From Allacma fusca (taxonomy: Eukaryota; Arthropoda; Collembola; Symphypleona; Sminthuridae): a DNA stretch of 64,000 bases. Positions 51,501 to 62,191 of this stretch are shown piece by piece (position 1 is the first letter of the stretch; the number at the start of each line of letters is the position of its first letter). The stretch spans positions 28,496,801 to 28,560,800 of the forward strand of contig OX359247.1 of the NCBI GenBank assembly GCA_947179485.1, read 5' to 3'. The notes below the pieces were generated by a model. The model was given only the letters and a program-made list of their open reading frames with translations, was not told the DNA's origin and searched no databases. A program made the translations under genes and the position numbers.

Positions 51501-54500
51501 AACTAACGCCCTATCCACTAGTAATATGAACCCAACTAATTTTATCGGAGCTTCTGGTTTTAATCAAATTATCACCGCGGCATTGACCTCGCCCTTGGTA
51601 TCTACCGAAGAAGGGCCTGATGTAAATTCTATGAACGGGAGTCTAGTGAGAATCTCGACTCCTAGCAACAACACGTCAACCGTACCTGGAGTTGCTTCGG
51701 TGATTTTAACGGCTGTTGCTGGAGATTCCATTCTGACAACAGCATCCACCAATCATGTCGCTGCCGCTACTAAATCTTCTACTACAACTGCCACTCCGAC
51801 CACGACTCTCGATGATATTACAAATTTTACAAGTGCAAAAGCGAGAAATCTCAGTGGCGGAAGTACTTCAGAACTGACTATCTTGACCCCATCAAACTCA
51901 CCTAGTTTAGGCAGTGCCAGTGCGGATGACTCTCTACAGTCCGTGAAGGAGCTGAAAGTTAATGAGCCATCGCGAATGGATTGTTCAGGAGATGGCATTG
52001 GGCCGGATATTTTCCTCAGTCCTAACAGGTATATTAACTTGCCTTGGCCTTTCCATATCCTGGAACTTTGCCTGTAGCAAATCAATGGTGGTATTTTCCT
52101 TTTAAAACACAGGGTTTGGTAGTCATCCGTTTAGAGCCATTACTGTAGATACAGTCCCCACCAAAGTTATGCGTAGCAATTGGTTATACTTTCTACAGAC
52201 ACTTTCGATCGAGGCTGCATTAAAGGGAGGATGCATGTTATTTGTATGGAGGGGTCTTTGTAGCATAGAGAAACTGTGAAGTTCAAGTTTTGTGGAAATT
52301 CATGCTCCGACTGAAATTGTTCATGTGAATATTTCCGTGGCATGGTCAGCCTATTTTAGATAGAGAGTGAAGGGCTTAGTGAGCTATGAAGGAAAGTTTG
52401 CTTTTGTCTGAATTTTGCCTGGATTGCCAAACTGCGTCGAGTAGTTTGAAAGGGACGTGTAAAATAGAACTTTTGAAATGATTTCGTAGCATGTAGAACA
52501 GGATGAAGATTCAATGAAGCAAGTGAATGGAAATAGAGGTCTAATTTACGGGATTTTAGCAATTTGTTTTGCTACTGTGTTTAGCTCTGTCGTTACATGT
52601 ATGTTATTTTCAATGTTATTTGGGACAAAGTTCTTGTTGCTTCTTGTGGCGTGATCTCGGTCCAGGGCCAGTAGCTTTTCTCCTTCATCCTGTCAGAGGG
52701 AATTCGGTTAAGTACATTCACGAGAGTAGCTGTATAGCAGTAGCTAGTGATACTATTAAGCACTTTCCAGCTCTTCTGTATGATCTACTACTACTACATG
52801 CTGCAGGCGTGCATTCACGGGCGTCATATTTGTCCTGTAAGGTTAGGTTTATGCAGACGTACGCAAGTATGTACATACAAGCTTTTTACCGGAACTTGGT
52901 TGAGTTGTTGAATCTATACGAAACGACGGACTCGATTGAGCTGGGTTTTGCTTAAAGGTAATCCTGTGAGTAATGAAAGGAAAACATACCCTATTGATGT
53001 TTTTTTCTTGTGAATTTCTACATCACACATATATATCTCGTTGTGTTTTTTTGTGTGGATTTACAGTGTACCTAACAGTCCATGCTTTAAATCGCCAACG
53101 AAGAGGAAGCAGCTTCGAAATACTTTTGCATCAAATCTAAGGCCTCAGACTAACTCTCCCAACAACTCGCACTTTACCCCATATCCGATATTAAGTCCAG
53201 TTCGGTCCGCTCCGGGTCTTTACTGGACATTCTCACCGAAACTTTCGCACGTAGATGATTCGAAAAGAGAAGTACCTAAAATCAATATAGGATCGAAATT
53301 TCAAGCAGAACTCCCACAATGCAACAACAAGAAGCGTAAGCTAGAAGATTGCGATATTCAGTCAGACGAAGAATACCGATTATGGAGAACTGAAGTTACG
53401 GATACTTGCACTTCTGAGGAAGGTAAACTTTGTGTTTTTTTGCTCTCTCTCTCTCTCTCTCTCTCTCTGCTCTGTCTACAGCATCGATCTGCTCTTGAGT
53501 ATCAACACCGTATACTTGAGAATTTTCTCTCGTTCTTTCCCACTCGTCTACATACGCACACTTGACGCTCCAATTTTCCAAAACAATTTGTTTGCTTTAC
53601 ATTTTAGCCGAGTTGTTGACAAACATATGAAAAGCGATTGTATTCCTTTGCTGTGTCTCCCTGATTGAAGCCTTTCTGTCCTCAATATTTTTTTGTCATT
53701 CCATCCTTTAGATGGTATTTTTATCAGATTTCTGTCGTCCGTACATGTCCGTTTTGTAAATGTTGTTTGAATCCTTTCAAAGGAAAAATAATCGGAGGAT
53801 GTGTTTGTGTGCCATAAGTAGTAAAAGTAAATACAAATCTACTCGTCGTCTATTTTATTTGCTCAGGATGAAGTGAAAAAGAAGGATTTGTGAATAGATC
53901 GTGATTATGATGATTCTTTCATGAACCTCCTTTTCTTTTTTTCAGTGGAGAAGTATCTGGAGTTTGCATGTTGCTCTGCCATACCTGGCGGTGGAAGGAA
54001 TAAGGAGTATGCACTTCACGTTCTCAACAACTGTAACGGTGATATTGTGGTGAGTTTTAGTATGACGATTGATGCACGCGTATAGAGAATGTTGTCATGT
54101 ATCTTGGTAATATAGACAATGCTACGAAAGAATATTGCCTCACTTAGCTGTGCCTTGTAAACAGTCGGAATTTCTTGTTTGCCCAATGTTATGTTCGTTA
54201 TATGTTGAAAAGAAATGTAATTTAATGGATTGAGGAGTAACATCAATAGGGTTAAGTATGCAATGTCTTACGGTCGGGTGTTGTGCTTGTAGGATGCAAT
54301 GGTTGTGCTGATGAATCCATGTCCATCATTGCCAAGTAACTTGCGGAAATACAAGTATCAGGAGAAAGATAAATGGACCAAGGATGAAATAAGTATTTTT
54401 CAAGAAGCTCTCTTCAGATATGGGAAAGATTTTACTCAAGTAGCCCAAGAGATTGAGGGGAAGAGTCGGGAAGAGTGTGTGATTTTCTATTACCTTTGGA

Positions 54501-57018
54501 AGAAAGTTTGTTCTAGTGAGTACGAAAGAGTGCGGAATGTTTGGAAGAAAAGAGATGCTGCGTTTACGTTGGAGCTTCTGAAAAATGTACCACCTCCTTC
54601 GTCATTACATATACCTTCACGCGTTTCCCTCGTCAATAGTAGCAACAACCATGGGTTCTTGGATTCCTTGCATTTAAAATCTCAGGTGAGATATTTAATC
54701 ACGTCGTTATTGATTGATTTTGAACAATAACGCTATTGTGTTACTTAGGCTGTCGTCATACAATTAGTTTAATTTACTAATGATAATAAATGATAACTAT
54801 GATTACCTATTGATTTAATTGATGGCTTGCCATATTTATAACTCAGTAATTACGCGTTTTGTTTGGAATTCATTTTTATATATTTGTGTGTATATTTTTC
54901 TAGAGTATATTTTGATTCTTAAATATGTTCCCAAGTGCTTATGCATTCCCAGCTTGTGATTCAATGTAGACAGCAAATAGAGAATACAATAATAATTCAT
55001 TAGATTTTAGAAACACTTAATTGCTTAGAATGGTAGTTTCTGTGTGCAGAATTAATTGGATTGTTAATTGGCAGGTACCTAATCAAATAACGGATGTTAG
55101 TACACCCTCGAGTGATAATAGTGCTGGGCCGACTCATTTGTTGTCTCATGAGGAATATCCCTGTAAAGTTTGTGGCAAGTGAGTACCTACTTTTGTTTCT
55201 CTGCGTTTATTTATATAAATTATAGGTGTGAACTTTCTACGACGAGAACTATTATCCGTTTAATCAGTATCATTGTCTCATACTTAGCCTTGTCTTTATG
55301 TATAAATAGAGTTCCATTTTCTCGATAACAGTATTGTCTGTATACAAGGTATTCTACTTTATTTACTCATTCCAAAGCTTCAAGAAGTAAATTTAATCGA
55401 TAGAGACTTGCGTGGTATTGAGCCTTTCAGAAAATGAATAATGCATGGAAATTACTTTGAATTATACTACAATGTCAAAATAGGTATGATTCATTGTTGA
55501 TATCATAATGATGCAATGGTAGCATTCAACAGTTCGCGAACTTGCAAATGTAGTTAAAGCCTGACAAGGAAAGAGAAGAGCTGTCAGTTTTTATACTGAA
55601 TTTAATACTAAATTAGTTTTTGAAATCATTATAGTTTTATACATCGCATATCACAGGGTTTTGAAATGATGTGAATGAATTACCATTCCAACTGAATGAT
55701 TTTTTTTTCCCGGAGATAGTCAGGATTTCTCAGCGTTAATTTGAATTCACCGTGGTCACTTGGAACATCTCAGTTAAATATTTTATTTATGAGGTAACGA
55801 ACGATCTTTCACCGACCCCTTTGTGTGTTAGTTTGGTTTGACTCTATTTTAACAACTTTGGTGTTTTATAGTACAAAGTTTTAAGCTGACACACTTTGCT
55901 AGAATTTTACTAACCCAACCCCGTTTTGAGATTCCAATTTTAAGCCATAAATTATGAGACTTTTTCGGCAGGTTTTGACACTAGAAGGGAATAAAATCAT
56001 AAATAAAGTGATCTATGAAGTTTTTACATGGACCGATTTTGCAGTTTACTTAAATACAGTATTTGCGGATTTTCACTTTAATATTTATGGATTTATAATA
56101 AGTACATACATTTCGTTATGTTATCATTTTACTGAAGTTGTTAAATTCAACCCAAGAACCATTCGTTAGAAAAGTATACAATTCGGGAAAGTACGCACTG
56201 AAATAAATTGTAGTCACAGAACGGCATCTATACTACGGCAGAGTTATTATTTGTATGCGATACAGTTTATACCTTCAGAGCGTCAGATTTCCTGACATTT
56301 TATATGTACTAAAAACTTATAATCAGCATCAAAAGATTATTGTCCGAAATGTATACAGGCCCTATTAAATGCATAATAAAAAATGCACAAAATATTTGTT
56401 AAACGTTTTTCCTTTTTGAATATGTACATACTTTTATATGACTAGAGATTTAAAATTATGGAGCATTTACATTTGAACATTTTTTGGAAGTTATTGTACA
56501 ATTTCTGACCGAACAAGTCTTAACTAAAGCTTGTTGTGTTACTAACTGCAACAAATAAATATTTCTTTGGAAATCTAAAAATTTATCTGAGGATTATTTT
56601 CAAAACAATATTCGTATGTTAATATTTATGTATTATATATTTACTTCTTTTTAGAGTATTCAATAAAGTTAAAAGTCGGAGCGCTCATATGAAATCCCAT
56701 CGTCCCCCGGAATCATCGGAGGGCTCTAACTCATCCGTGAATTCGAAGAAAATTAAAATTGGCTTGCCTGTAAGCACAAAGGTCGTATCAGTTGGGAAAG
56801 CAGCAATATTAACCGCATCTCCTCCCCCAGTAGTTTCCCCAGTGGCTGATTCGGTATCATCAGTTTCTTCGTCTTCGTCATCTCCCTCTTCAATTGTCAC
56901 AACCAACCATGGGCAAACGCCTTTGAAAACTAATAAAATTCTAGCTTGCAGTGGAAGCCCATCATCAGCTGATAACGACATCACTAGTGTTAATGGAAGC
57001 AACAATAAAGATACCTGA
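39360..57018 (+). CDS. TRERF1/ZNF541/MIDEAS-family C2H2-ELM2-SANT corepressor scaffold, 12 exons, 5' partial
   Basis: Likely a nuclear chromatin scaffold that recruits HDAC1/2. Members of this family (TRERF1, ZNF541, MIDEAS) build the MiDAC deacetylase complex with DNTTIP1 through ELM2-SANT. Twelve exons (39360-39559, 44524-45519, 48713-49258, 49562-49700, 50269-50561, 50758-50972, 51237-52028, 53067-53422, 53946-54049, 54293-54685, 55075-55178, 56655-57018) join by GT-AG junctions with all phases agreeing, giving 1,499 codons plus TGA. Domains in residues of this partial protein: fingers at 65-85, 93-113 and 121-144; finger 4 at 554-574; ELM2 about 1128-1235; SANT about 1239-1284 (Trp1241, Trp1282); finger 5 at 1374-1394. 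Linkers are rich in Ser, Thr and Asn. The start is missing: exon 1 begins with two bases of a split codon. The three consecutive N-terminal fingers resemble ZNF541 most, but which vertebrate paralogue is closest cannot be settled here. Confidence 0.9.
40780..40814. repeat. GT microsatellite in intron 1
   Basis: About 17 pure units. Confidence 0.93.
41604..41635. repeat. CTT trinucleotide repeat in intron 1
   Basis: CTT triplets with one CGT variant. Confidence 0.9.
41949..42003. repeat. Interrupted CT microsatellite in intron 1
   Basis: CT runs broken by CCCT and GTCTA. Confidence 0.9.
43045..43072. repeat. GA microsatellite in intron 1
   Basis: GA units with one T interruption at the start. 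Confidence 0.9.
44007..44056. repeat. GA microsatellite in intron 1, upstream of exon 2
   Basis: Thirty bases of pure AG (44007-44036), then an imperfect tail. Confidence 0.93.
44350..44380. repeat. TA microsatellite 140 bases before exon 2
   Basis: Pure TA, about 15 units. Confidence 0.95.
44524..45519 (+). CDS. Exon 2: C2H2 fingers 1-3 and Ser/Thr-rich linker
   Basis: The acceptor is TTATCTAG and the donor GTATGA at 45520. The exon is 332 codons and symmetric (phase 0/0). It completes finger 1 (Cys65, Cys68, His81, His85). It holds all of finger 2 (Cys93, Cys96, His109, His113; 'KRQDHLNGHMLTH') and finger 3 (C-x4-C with Cys121 and Cys126, His139, His144; 'GKSYCDGRSLRRH'). Finger 3 with its wider C-x4-C spacing and SLRRH helix is typical of ZNF541-type proteins. 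The rest is low complexity with two sumoylation-type sites (VKEE at 248, IKLE at 272) and one LxxLL motif (LHQLL at 343-347). Confidence 0.92.
45520..48712 (+). other. Intron 2, 3,193 bases
   Basis: Runs from a GTATGA donor to a TTTCAG acceptor. It has fewer microsatellites than intron 1: an AAT run near 46031-46048, GA-rich sequence near 46590-46615, and one long CT tract at 48543-48596. No gene is seen. Confidence 0.85.
48543..48596. repeat. CT microsatellite in intron 2, upstream of exon 3
   Basis: About 32 bases of pure CT, then an imperfect tail. Confidence 0.93.
48713..49258 (+). CDS. Exon 3: Ser/Ala/Thr-rich linker, helix, SUMO-type site, C2H2 finger 4
   Basis: The acceptor is TTGGTTTCAG, the donor GTTAGT at 49259, phase 0/0, 182 codons. 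A poly-Ser run and Ala/Thr-rich stretch precede a predicted amphipathic helix (LLKEQLELIHQIIQQAQEE). After a basic Gly/Ser/Lys stretch comes IKIEPGDD (sumoylation-type IKIE at 534-537). Finger 4 has Cys554, Cys557, His570 and His574, with the 'PALNGHMRLHGGYF' ending that marks the single mid-protein finger of TRERF1-family proteins. The ATG at the exon start lies right after the acceptor, but the joined frame reads through it, so it need not be a start. Confidence 0.9.
49562..49700 (+). CDS. Exon 4: charged linker with predicted helix
   Basis: The acceptor is AATTTGTAG, the donor GTGAGA at 49701, phase 0 in and 1 out. It encodes residues 581-626 and the first base of codon 627. It opens with a Lys/Asp-rich stretch and continues into VSVRALIEEKIIQKR, a likely helix just C-terminal to finger 4. 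The helix is in a position where family members keep a conserved short segment, but its role is unknown to me. Confidence 0.85.
50269..50561 (+). CDS. Exon 5: low-complexity linker with short poly-Gln
   Basis: The acceptor is TTGAATTGCAG, the donor GTAATA at 50562, phase 1 in and 0 out. It encodes residues 627-724. It has a Pro/Ser/Glu-rich start, a six-residue Gln run (mixed CAA/CAG codons, so unlikely to be a simple recent CAG expansion), and an acidic aromatic end (FHFVYGDDNTDYLLMEEE). No named domain is visible. Confidence 0.85.
50758..50972 (+). CDS. Exon 6: linker with PPEWNW motif
   Basis: The acceptor is TTTGATTAG, the donor GTAAGA at 50973, phase 0 in and 2 out. Residues 725-795 include a hydrophobic/acidic stretch followed by PPEWNWAA and a Ser-rich tail. 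No domain is recognised. It is accepted because phase and splice signals fit between exons 5 and 7 and the reading frame is open throughout. Confidence 0.82.
51237..52028 (+). CDS. Exon 7: long Pro/Ser/Thr-rich disordered region
   Basis: The acceptor is GATTAACAG, the donor GTATAT at 52029, phase 2 in and 2 out, residues 796-1059. It starts with a Pro/Ser/aromatic segment (SPSFMYPTPPASLE) of the kind that precedes ELM2 in TRERF1 and MIDEAS, then a long Ser/Thr/Asn-rich stretch, presumably disordered. An acidic Asp-rich end (SADDSLQSVKELKV...) leads to LSPNR at the splice. The open frame on the opposite strand here is a shadow. Confidence 0.87.
52029..53066 (+). other. Intron 7, 1,038 bases, with a long chance-level ORF
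   Basis: Runs from a GTATAT donor to a TTTACAG acceptor. It contains a 128-codon + strand open frame at 52569-52955 with no recognised domain, and no microsatellites. Confidence 0.8.
53067..53422 (+). CDS. Exon 8: basic segment and N-terminal part of ELM2
   Basis: The acceptor is GGATTTACAG, the donor GTAAAC at 53423, phase 2 in and 1 out, residues 1060-1178. A Lys/Arg cluster (SPTKRKQLRN) could be a nuclear localisation signal. RSAPGLYWTFSPK precedes the ELM2 core, PKINIGSKFQAELP (from residue 1130), which matches the family's ELM2 opening. A KKRKLED patch follows. ELM2 wraps around HDAC1/2 in family structures. Confidence 0.92.
53443..53468. repeat. CT microsatellite 20 bases after the exon 8 donor
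   Basis: Thirteen CT units; the last CT/GA tract before the repeat-poor 3' part of the window. Confidence 0.93.
53946..54049 (+). CDS. Exon 9: ELM2 C-terminal part
   Basis: The acceptor is a long T-rich tract ending TTTTTTTCAG, the donor GTGAGT at 54050, phase 1 in and 0 out. It encodes VEKYLEFACCSAIPGGG and then NKEYALHVLNNCNGDIV, the helical C-terminal half of ELM2. The pattern is A-L-H-x-L-x2-C-x-G-D-x-x-D-A with the last D-A in the next exon. The short exon falls exactly where the domain needs it. Confidence 0.92.
54293..54685 (+). CDS. Exon 10: end of ELM2 and whole SANT domain
   Basis: The acceptor is GTGCTTGTAG, the donor GTGAGA at 54686, phase 0/0, residues 1214-1344. DAMVVLMNP ends ELM2. 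SANT spans about 1239-1284, with DKWTKDEISIFQEAL for helix 1, YGKDFTQVAQEI for helix 2 and ECVIFYYLWKK for helix 3. The conserved tryptophans are at 1241 and 1282. In family members SANT contacts HDAC1/2 and inositol phosphate. A basic helix (YERVRNVWKKRDA) follows. Confidence 0.94.
55075..55178 (+). CDS. Exon 11: linker and first half of C-terminal finger 5
   Basis: The acceptor is TTAATTGGCAG, the donor GTGAGT at 55179, phase 0 in and 2 out, residues 1345-1378. It is a Ser/Asn-rich linker then EEYPCKVCG, giving Cys1374 and Cys1377 of finger 5. The finger is completed in exon 12, which supports the 1,476-base intron between them. Confidence 0.9.
55179..56654 (+). other. Intron 11, 1,476 bases
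   Basis: Splits finger 5 just after its second cysteine. It is AT-rich and, unlike the 5' introns, carries no CT/GA or GT microsatellite. No exon-like stretch is seen. Confidence 0.85.
56655..57018 (+). CDS. Exon 12 (last): second half of finger 5, Ser-rich tail, stop
   Basis: The acceptor is TACTTCTTTTTAG, phase 2 in; TGA at 57016-57018. It completes finger 5 (Cys1374, Cys1377, His1390, His1394) with VFNKVKSRSAHMKSHRPPE, nearly the same wording as the C-terminal finger of TRERF1-family proteins. After it comes a Ser/Val/Lys-rich tail of about 100 residues with a poly-Ser run and no further domain. Confidence 0.92.
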
Positions 57019-57275
57019 TGGTGGGTTTTCTTCCTGGACGGAAAAATTCAAAAGAACATACAGCTTCTATTGGGGCAAGATAACACCACAGCCTGTTCTG
57101 TCTGGGAATAGTATTAACAAGACATGCTAGATTTTATACTTGAAGATTTTTGGGATGATGTTGCTCTAAAGTATCCCTAGAATTAAAGGCCTCGGCTACG
57201 TTAAATAATGATTGTCACTCAATTGAATTATTGTAATCCCAAGTGTCAATAAAACTGCTCACCTACAGATAATTG
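57019..57275 (+). other. Probable 3' UTR
   Basis: About 250 bases from the stop codon to just past the first AATAAA. It is AT-rich with no ORF. The true cleavage site is inferred only from the poly(A) signal. Later AATAAA copies (for example near 58242 and 59069) could give longer forms. Confidence 0.5.
57248..57253 (+). terminator. Canonical poly(A) signal AATAAA
   Basis: This is the first AATAAA after the stop codon, about 230 bases downstream. It is followed within 25 bases by a T-rich stretch (ATTGTTTTTATCTTTACTG) that fits a downstream element. Confidence 0.55.
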
Positions 57276-60200
57276 TTTTTATCTTTACTGTTCGTATCAT
57301 TGTGAAATGAACGATAAACAGAGTTTGTTGATGGGCAGAAATTGCAAATACTGTTTAGCTTCAATGAAAAAGTGAATGTATTTTTTAGGAATAGTATGTA
57401 TTATCTTAGTAGAACCGAAAATATTGATTGTGAAAATTCTTTCGAGAATTGAAAGTTTAGCTGGTTAGCAGTTTAGACTTTTTTGGAAACATGTTATTGA
57501 TCTCATAGGAAATTACTCTTTACTGAAAACTTACTCTTGGGAACTTTATGTCAAGCGTATTTATGTGAAGTGATGGCTGAACAGGACTTACAGTTGTACA
57601 TAGGAACAGCCATGATTTATGAATGTGCGAGTCGCCAGTCAGGTTCATTGTTTATTATCCAAAAGGGCAGCGACAAATCTTGCTGTAGAAATGATTTTAT
57701 CTGTTTGTACCTATAAGTGACCCACAAAATTCCGAAAATTGTGTAAAAACATGCAATTACTCATGTTTAGAAAGGATGTCAAATTTTTCATGTATCTTTC
57801 TATTAGGAAGGATTGTGGAGAATGCGAGAAATCGGAACTAAAAAATCCCTAAATATGTTGTGAAAGTACGTAGAGCAAGCAGTATGGAACATTTAGTGTT
57901 GCCAGATACTTGCAATAATGCGGGTATCACATGGTTTTACTACACACAAGTGTAGATTAGGAAATAGATGGAAAATAGATTACAAATATTCGTCACGACA
58001 AAGAGAACACTACGAATTTAATTTAAATATCGTCCATTGCGTGACATTGAATTACTCGAGATGAATTAATTATATCCAATCATCCGGTTGGAGACTATAT
58101 AAGCGCATTCAAATGGACTTCGAGAATTTAACCCAGATCTAAGGTTTATTGAAAACACTATCAAAGGAAATATATGTACATACATTCTGAAAATAGATAA
58201 TTTTGTAATAATTGTCGTTGTCGAATCTTCTGACAAGCTACAAATAAATATTAGGTACTCTACTTAAATCTGTAATAATTAATTACACTAAAGACAGCTC
58301 GTAGTTATACTCATCGAAGATAATTGCGGAAAAGATGCCAATAACAGATTGTATACATATATATATATATATATTTGCATGCACAATTCAAATTGTTATC
58401 GTCTATTTATTTTATTACCTTTTACTTACACTTCTGTTGTTGTTATTCTCGAATTAATGGTAGGCTTAGGTACGCAAATATGACAGACATTAATATTATA
58501 CTTATGTTTGTACTGAAGTAAGATCAAGTGTAAGCTGCATTATTTTCTGAATCATGAAGTAGAGCGCTTACTTGTAATTGTATATACATATACATATTCC
58601 TTCGTTTTTTATGTGCGTATTTTTATGTAAAAATGAAATTCTCGAGTCGGTTAATCAGGAGACAATCAAATGCTCTATTCTTGTTGCAGCAAATGCATGA
58701 AAAATTATAAATTGTGTAGCGAGGACAAAGCTCACGAACAATAAGTATGTATTATGTATTTGCTTGAGTAGTCAAGGTCTAAATGTTTAGTAGAACGATG
58801 GTACTGCAATTGCAACGCTAAGCTCACTATACGTTTCTAGACAGTGTGGCAGTGTCACTGTTGGATGTGTCAATGTGTGCATAGTCGAGAACCCCTTATG
58901 TATGTACATCTTAGAGTTGATACTAGTTTCTGAAACTTTTCCCAGTTTAATTACCATTACTTCCCCTCTACAATAATTAAGTCATTGTATAGCGTACCCA
59001 TTAATTCTATACTGTATTATATGAAAGTAAGCAGATAATTAGTCGTTAATATATAAAATCTAAGGTCAATAAAATCTGCCATATAGATGTTATTTTATCC
59101 TGTGGTGTGAATGATTATATGACATGTAAAACGTGTTGCAAAAGTACAATTTTAAGGGAGAAATTTCTAGTCTCTGAGAGAGAAGCATTAATGATCTTGA
59201 AACAATACATGTAATTAATTAGATATTTATTTCACATATAGGAACATACACTACCATTCGATCATGTAAAAACAACCTTTTAGATTTAATTGGGCGTTGA
59301 ATGCAACTGCCAAAAATCTCTGTTACAATATCTAGATTCATAGGTAGATATGCGTATAAGTATATTGTTAATATTAAAAATTAGTTGCTAAGAATTAAGC
59401 ATAATTTTAGTGTCACTGTTGCAGCCTATGCAATGATTAAATACGAGTGAATAAGATAGGCATCTCTGTGATCCCACGTTACCGGCAGGTGTATTTTATG
59501 TTATTTAATTATTGCTCTGTAGAAACTGTGCAAATGATTTCGTTCTAGTAACATTCGAAAAAAAAACATATCGAATCCTTCGAGCATTTGAGAAATAATA
59601 AGGTATATATTGCCTCATTGAACGTCTTGAACATATTGAAATGTCAAAGTAAAGGAAATATTTAAAATCATTTCACTTTCTGGTACATGTTGCGTACATA
59701 AATACTGTGCACACGTGCACGAAGTTGTGGAAAATAATTATTAGTTTCTAAGCATAGCTCAATTTGCTATACCAAGCTGATATATAGTGATTCATCACAC
59801 TAAGGATTTTTTTAATAACTAAATTATATCAATTCGTATATGTATGTACCAGATGTACCCAATTTTCGATATAAATCCTTTCCTCATGAGTTTTTATGTA
59901 TTATTTTCTGGAATTTAAGTAATTATGTATGTATATCTATTCAAGACCGTTGACTTACACTGTATGATTTACCTGCAAATGCGTGTCCACATAAAGTGCA
60001 GTTTAAAAATTAATTACTAATCTCTTTTGAACCAGCCTTACAAGTCCCGAACTGTAATCATGAATTCGGTTATGCTTTGGCAAGTAGAGTATAAATTCGA
60101 AGTCGCTATTTTGACATACTTATATTCTACAAAAAAAAGGGTATTAAAATGCTGGACAAATGTACTTACGAAATTCTTGTAACTACTAATTATACCTAAA

Positions 60201-62191
60201 CATACTTTTATGTAAATTACTTACGAGTAGATATAAGGTCGGACATGAATGGACAAATATGCAGATCAGATCAGCAGTTGAGATTCGACAGAGTTGCTTG
60301 CATAGGCACTATATGCCTGAAAGTAAGTAAATGACGTACCTCAGATTAAAACTTGATTTCCGTAAAATAAAAAACTATTACTCTAGTAATGAAGTTAATG
60401 AACGTTAAATGAGCAAAAGGTTAAGAATAAAAAAAATGTATGCATGAACGTATATGCATAAAGTATATACACAGAAATACGAACTATAATAAAAACCATA
60501 ATCTGTATCAATATTACTCAAAAATAGATTCTTAACAAAAAGCAGCTATACATAACTAATACATGTCATAAAAATAAACCGTGTGGTGTGTATGTACACA
60601 TATGCACTTGCAACGTTAATGTACTATACTGAATGAGTGACTTTCGAGTTTTATCGTTATACTATTAATAAGTAAATATGTAAATGCGTTAAATGTAAAA
60701 AGAATAATTAGTTAAGTTATTTTGCACAATTGTGCCGCACCTTCACGTATGGATTCCCTCCCGCTACAAAAACTTATGTGTTACAAGTTATTATTAATAT
60801 ATATATATATAAATATAATAGCTAAATGATTATGAAGTAATAAATACGGAAATAATGTTTGAAATTTTCTTTCTTTTTTTATTGGGACATTGAACCTTCC
60901 CTGAGTTCCGTACATCGTCAGGCGGAATTTTTAGTGATTCATAATATTAATCTTTGTCATTTGTATGCATGCTTCTTGAACCCAAGCCATAGTAGCATAT
61001 CCATCTGGCATCAAAACCACAAAAAAACATATGCACTTTGTCATTACTTACCTGCAAGTAAATAATATCATTGAGCTGTAATGCTGCCTGTAGTTTCACA
61101 GGTGCTAAAATAATAATACAATTGCTTTGCCATACGAAAAACCTCCTAAGGTTCGCCGAAGGACTGTAGTAATTTTTTTTACAACAACGTTAAATTACAG
61201 TTCATTTATACTTCCTCCATGACACCGTTCCTTAAATTATTACAATTTAACAAAACCTAGCAACTATACAGAAGGGGATGTCAGGGAATACTATGATTTT
61301 ATGATAAGAATGTTAGTACAAATTATATTACGTACATATTGCACAGTTTCCAAATTTTTTCGAGCCAGCAAATCAGCATATTGTCCCACATCTTAATGCA
61401 TCAAAGTAATGCAACGTACCCCAAAAATTGATTTTAGTCCGTGCTCAGGAAATTGTATCCCGGAAAAAGGCTCTTCAGATTTCCCCATTCATTTTTGGAA
61501 ACTTTTTATTATTACAGACTCCCCAGAAATTCGGCTAAATTTACAGACTCAATTTACAACTCTAGAAAAATTCCTGAGAAAAAATTCTTTCATCCAGGAG
61601 TCACTTAAATGAGAAAAAAATTGCCTTCTGGAAAAAACGTTATTACTCAATTTCCAGAATGTACAGAAAGGCTTCACCCTCCTCGTAATATTTCATCTCC
61701 GCAAACGTTGCTAATAATTAAATGCAAAATAGGCTATCTGAGAAATTTTTGGGTGTTGATAGGCAAATTGCAAATAATATTTTCAATGCTATAATAAACT
61801 TTTTCCCTTTTTAAAAATTTTCCAGTCATGCTTGCTTAGAGTTTACCTCCCACATTGACTTCATCTTCATAGCCGACGTAAGGTAAGATAGGGGTCTTGT
61901 TTAAAAATTAAAGTAATTTCCAGTTTTGCCAAAATTGGAAGGTCCAGAGAGGGAGAGAAATAATGTGCGTTTTTGTAACTAAGTTTATAGTAGGCATGTA
62001 TAGAAGTGAAGGTTGAAAGGATTTGGAAATATGTTTCAGGCACCCAGGGATGGACCACATTATATGGACAAATGGACATCATGAAGGACATGTACATCTC
62101 AGTTCGTTTACCCACAATAACACCATTAGAGTGAGGGAAGAATGAATGTTATTAGCCGTCGGTATGTTCCCTCATGACTGTCTATACTTAC
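57276..62191. other. AT-rich sequence with no recognised gene
   Basis: Only short ORFs with no recognisable product, a small TA tract (58356-58372) and several AATAAA hexamers. CT/GA and GT microsatellites are absent. Probably intergenic, or in its later part an intron of a minus-strand gene. Confidence 0.5.

Noticed and set aside
57019..62000. A second + strand gene downstream
   Set aside because: Short ORFs such as 60859-61065 and 61409-61794 are AT-rich and lack plausible domains or splice partners.
61867..62115. Minus-strand ORF of 82 codons as the next exon after 62192
   Set aside because: No acceptor with AG and a pyrimidine tract was found between the donor at 62191 and this frame.
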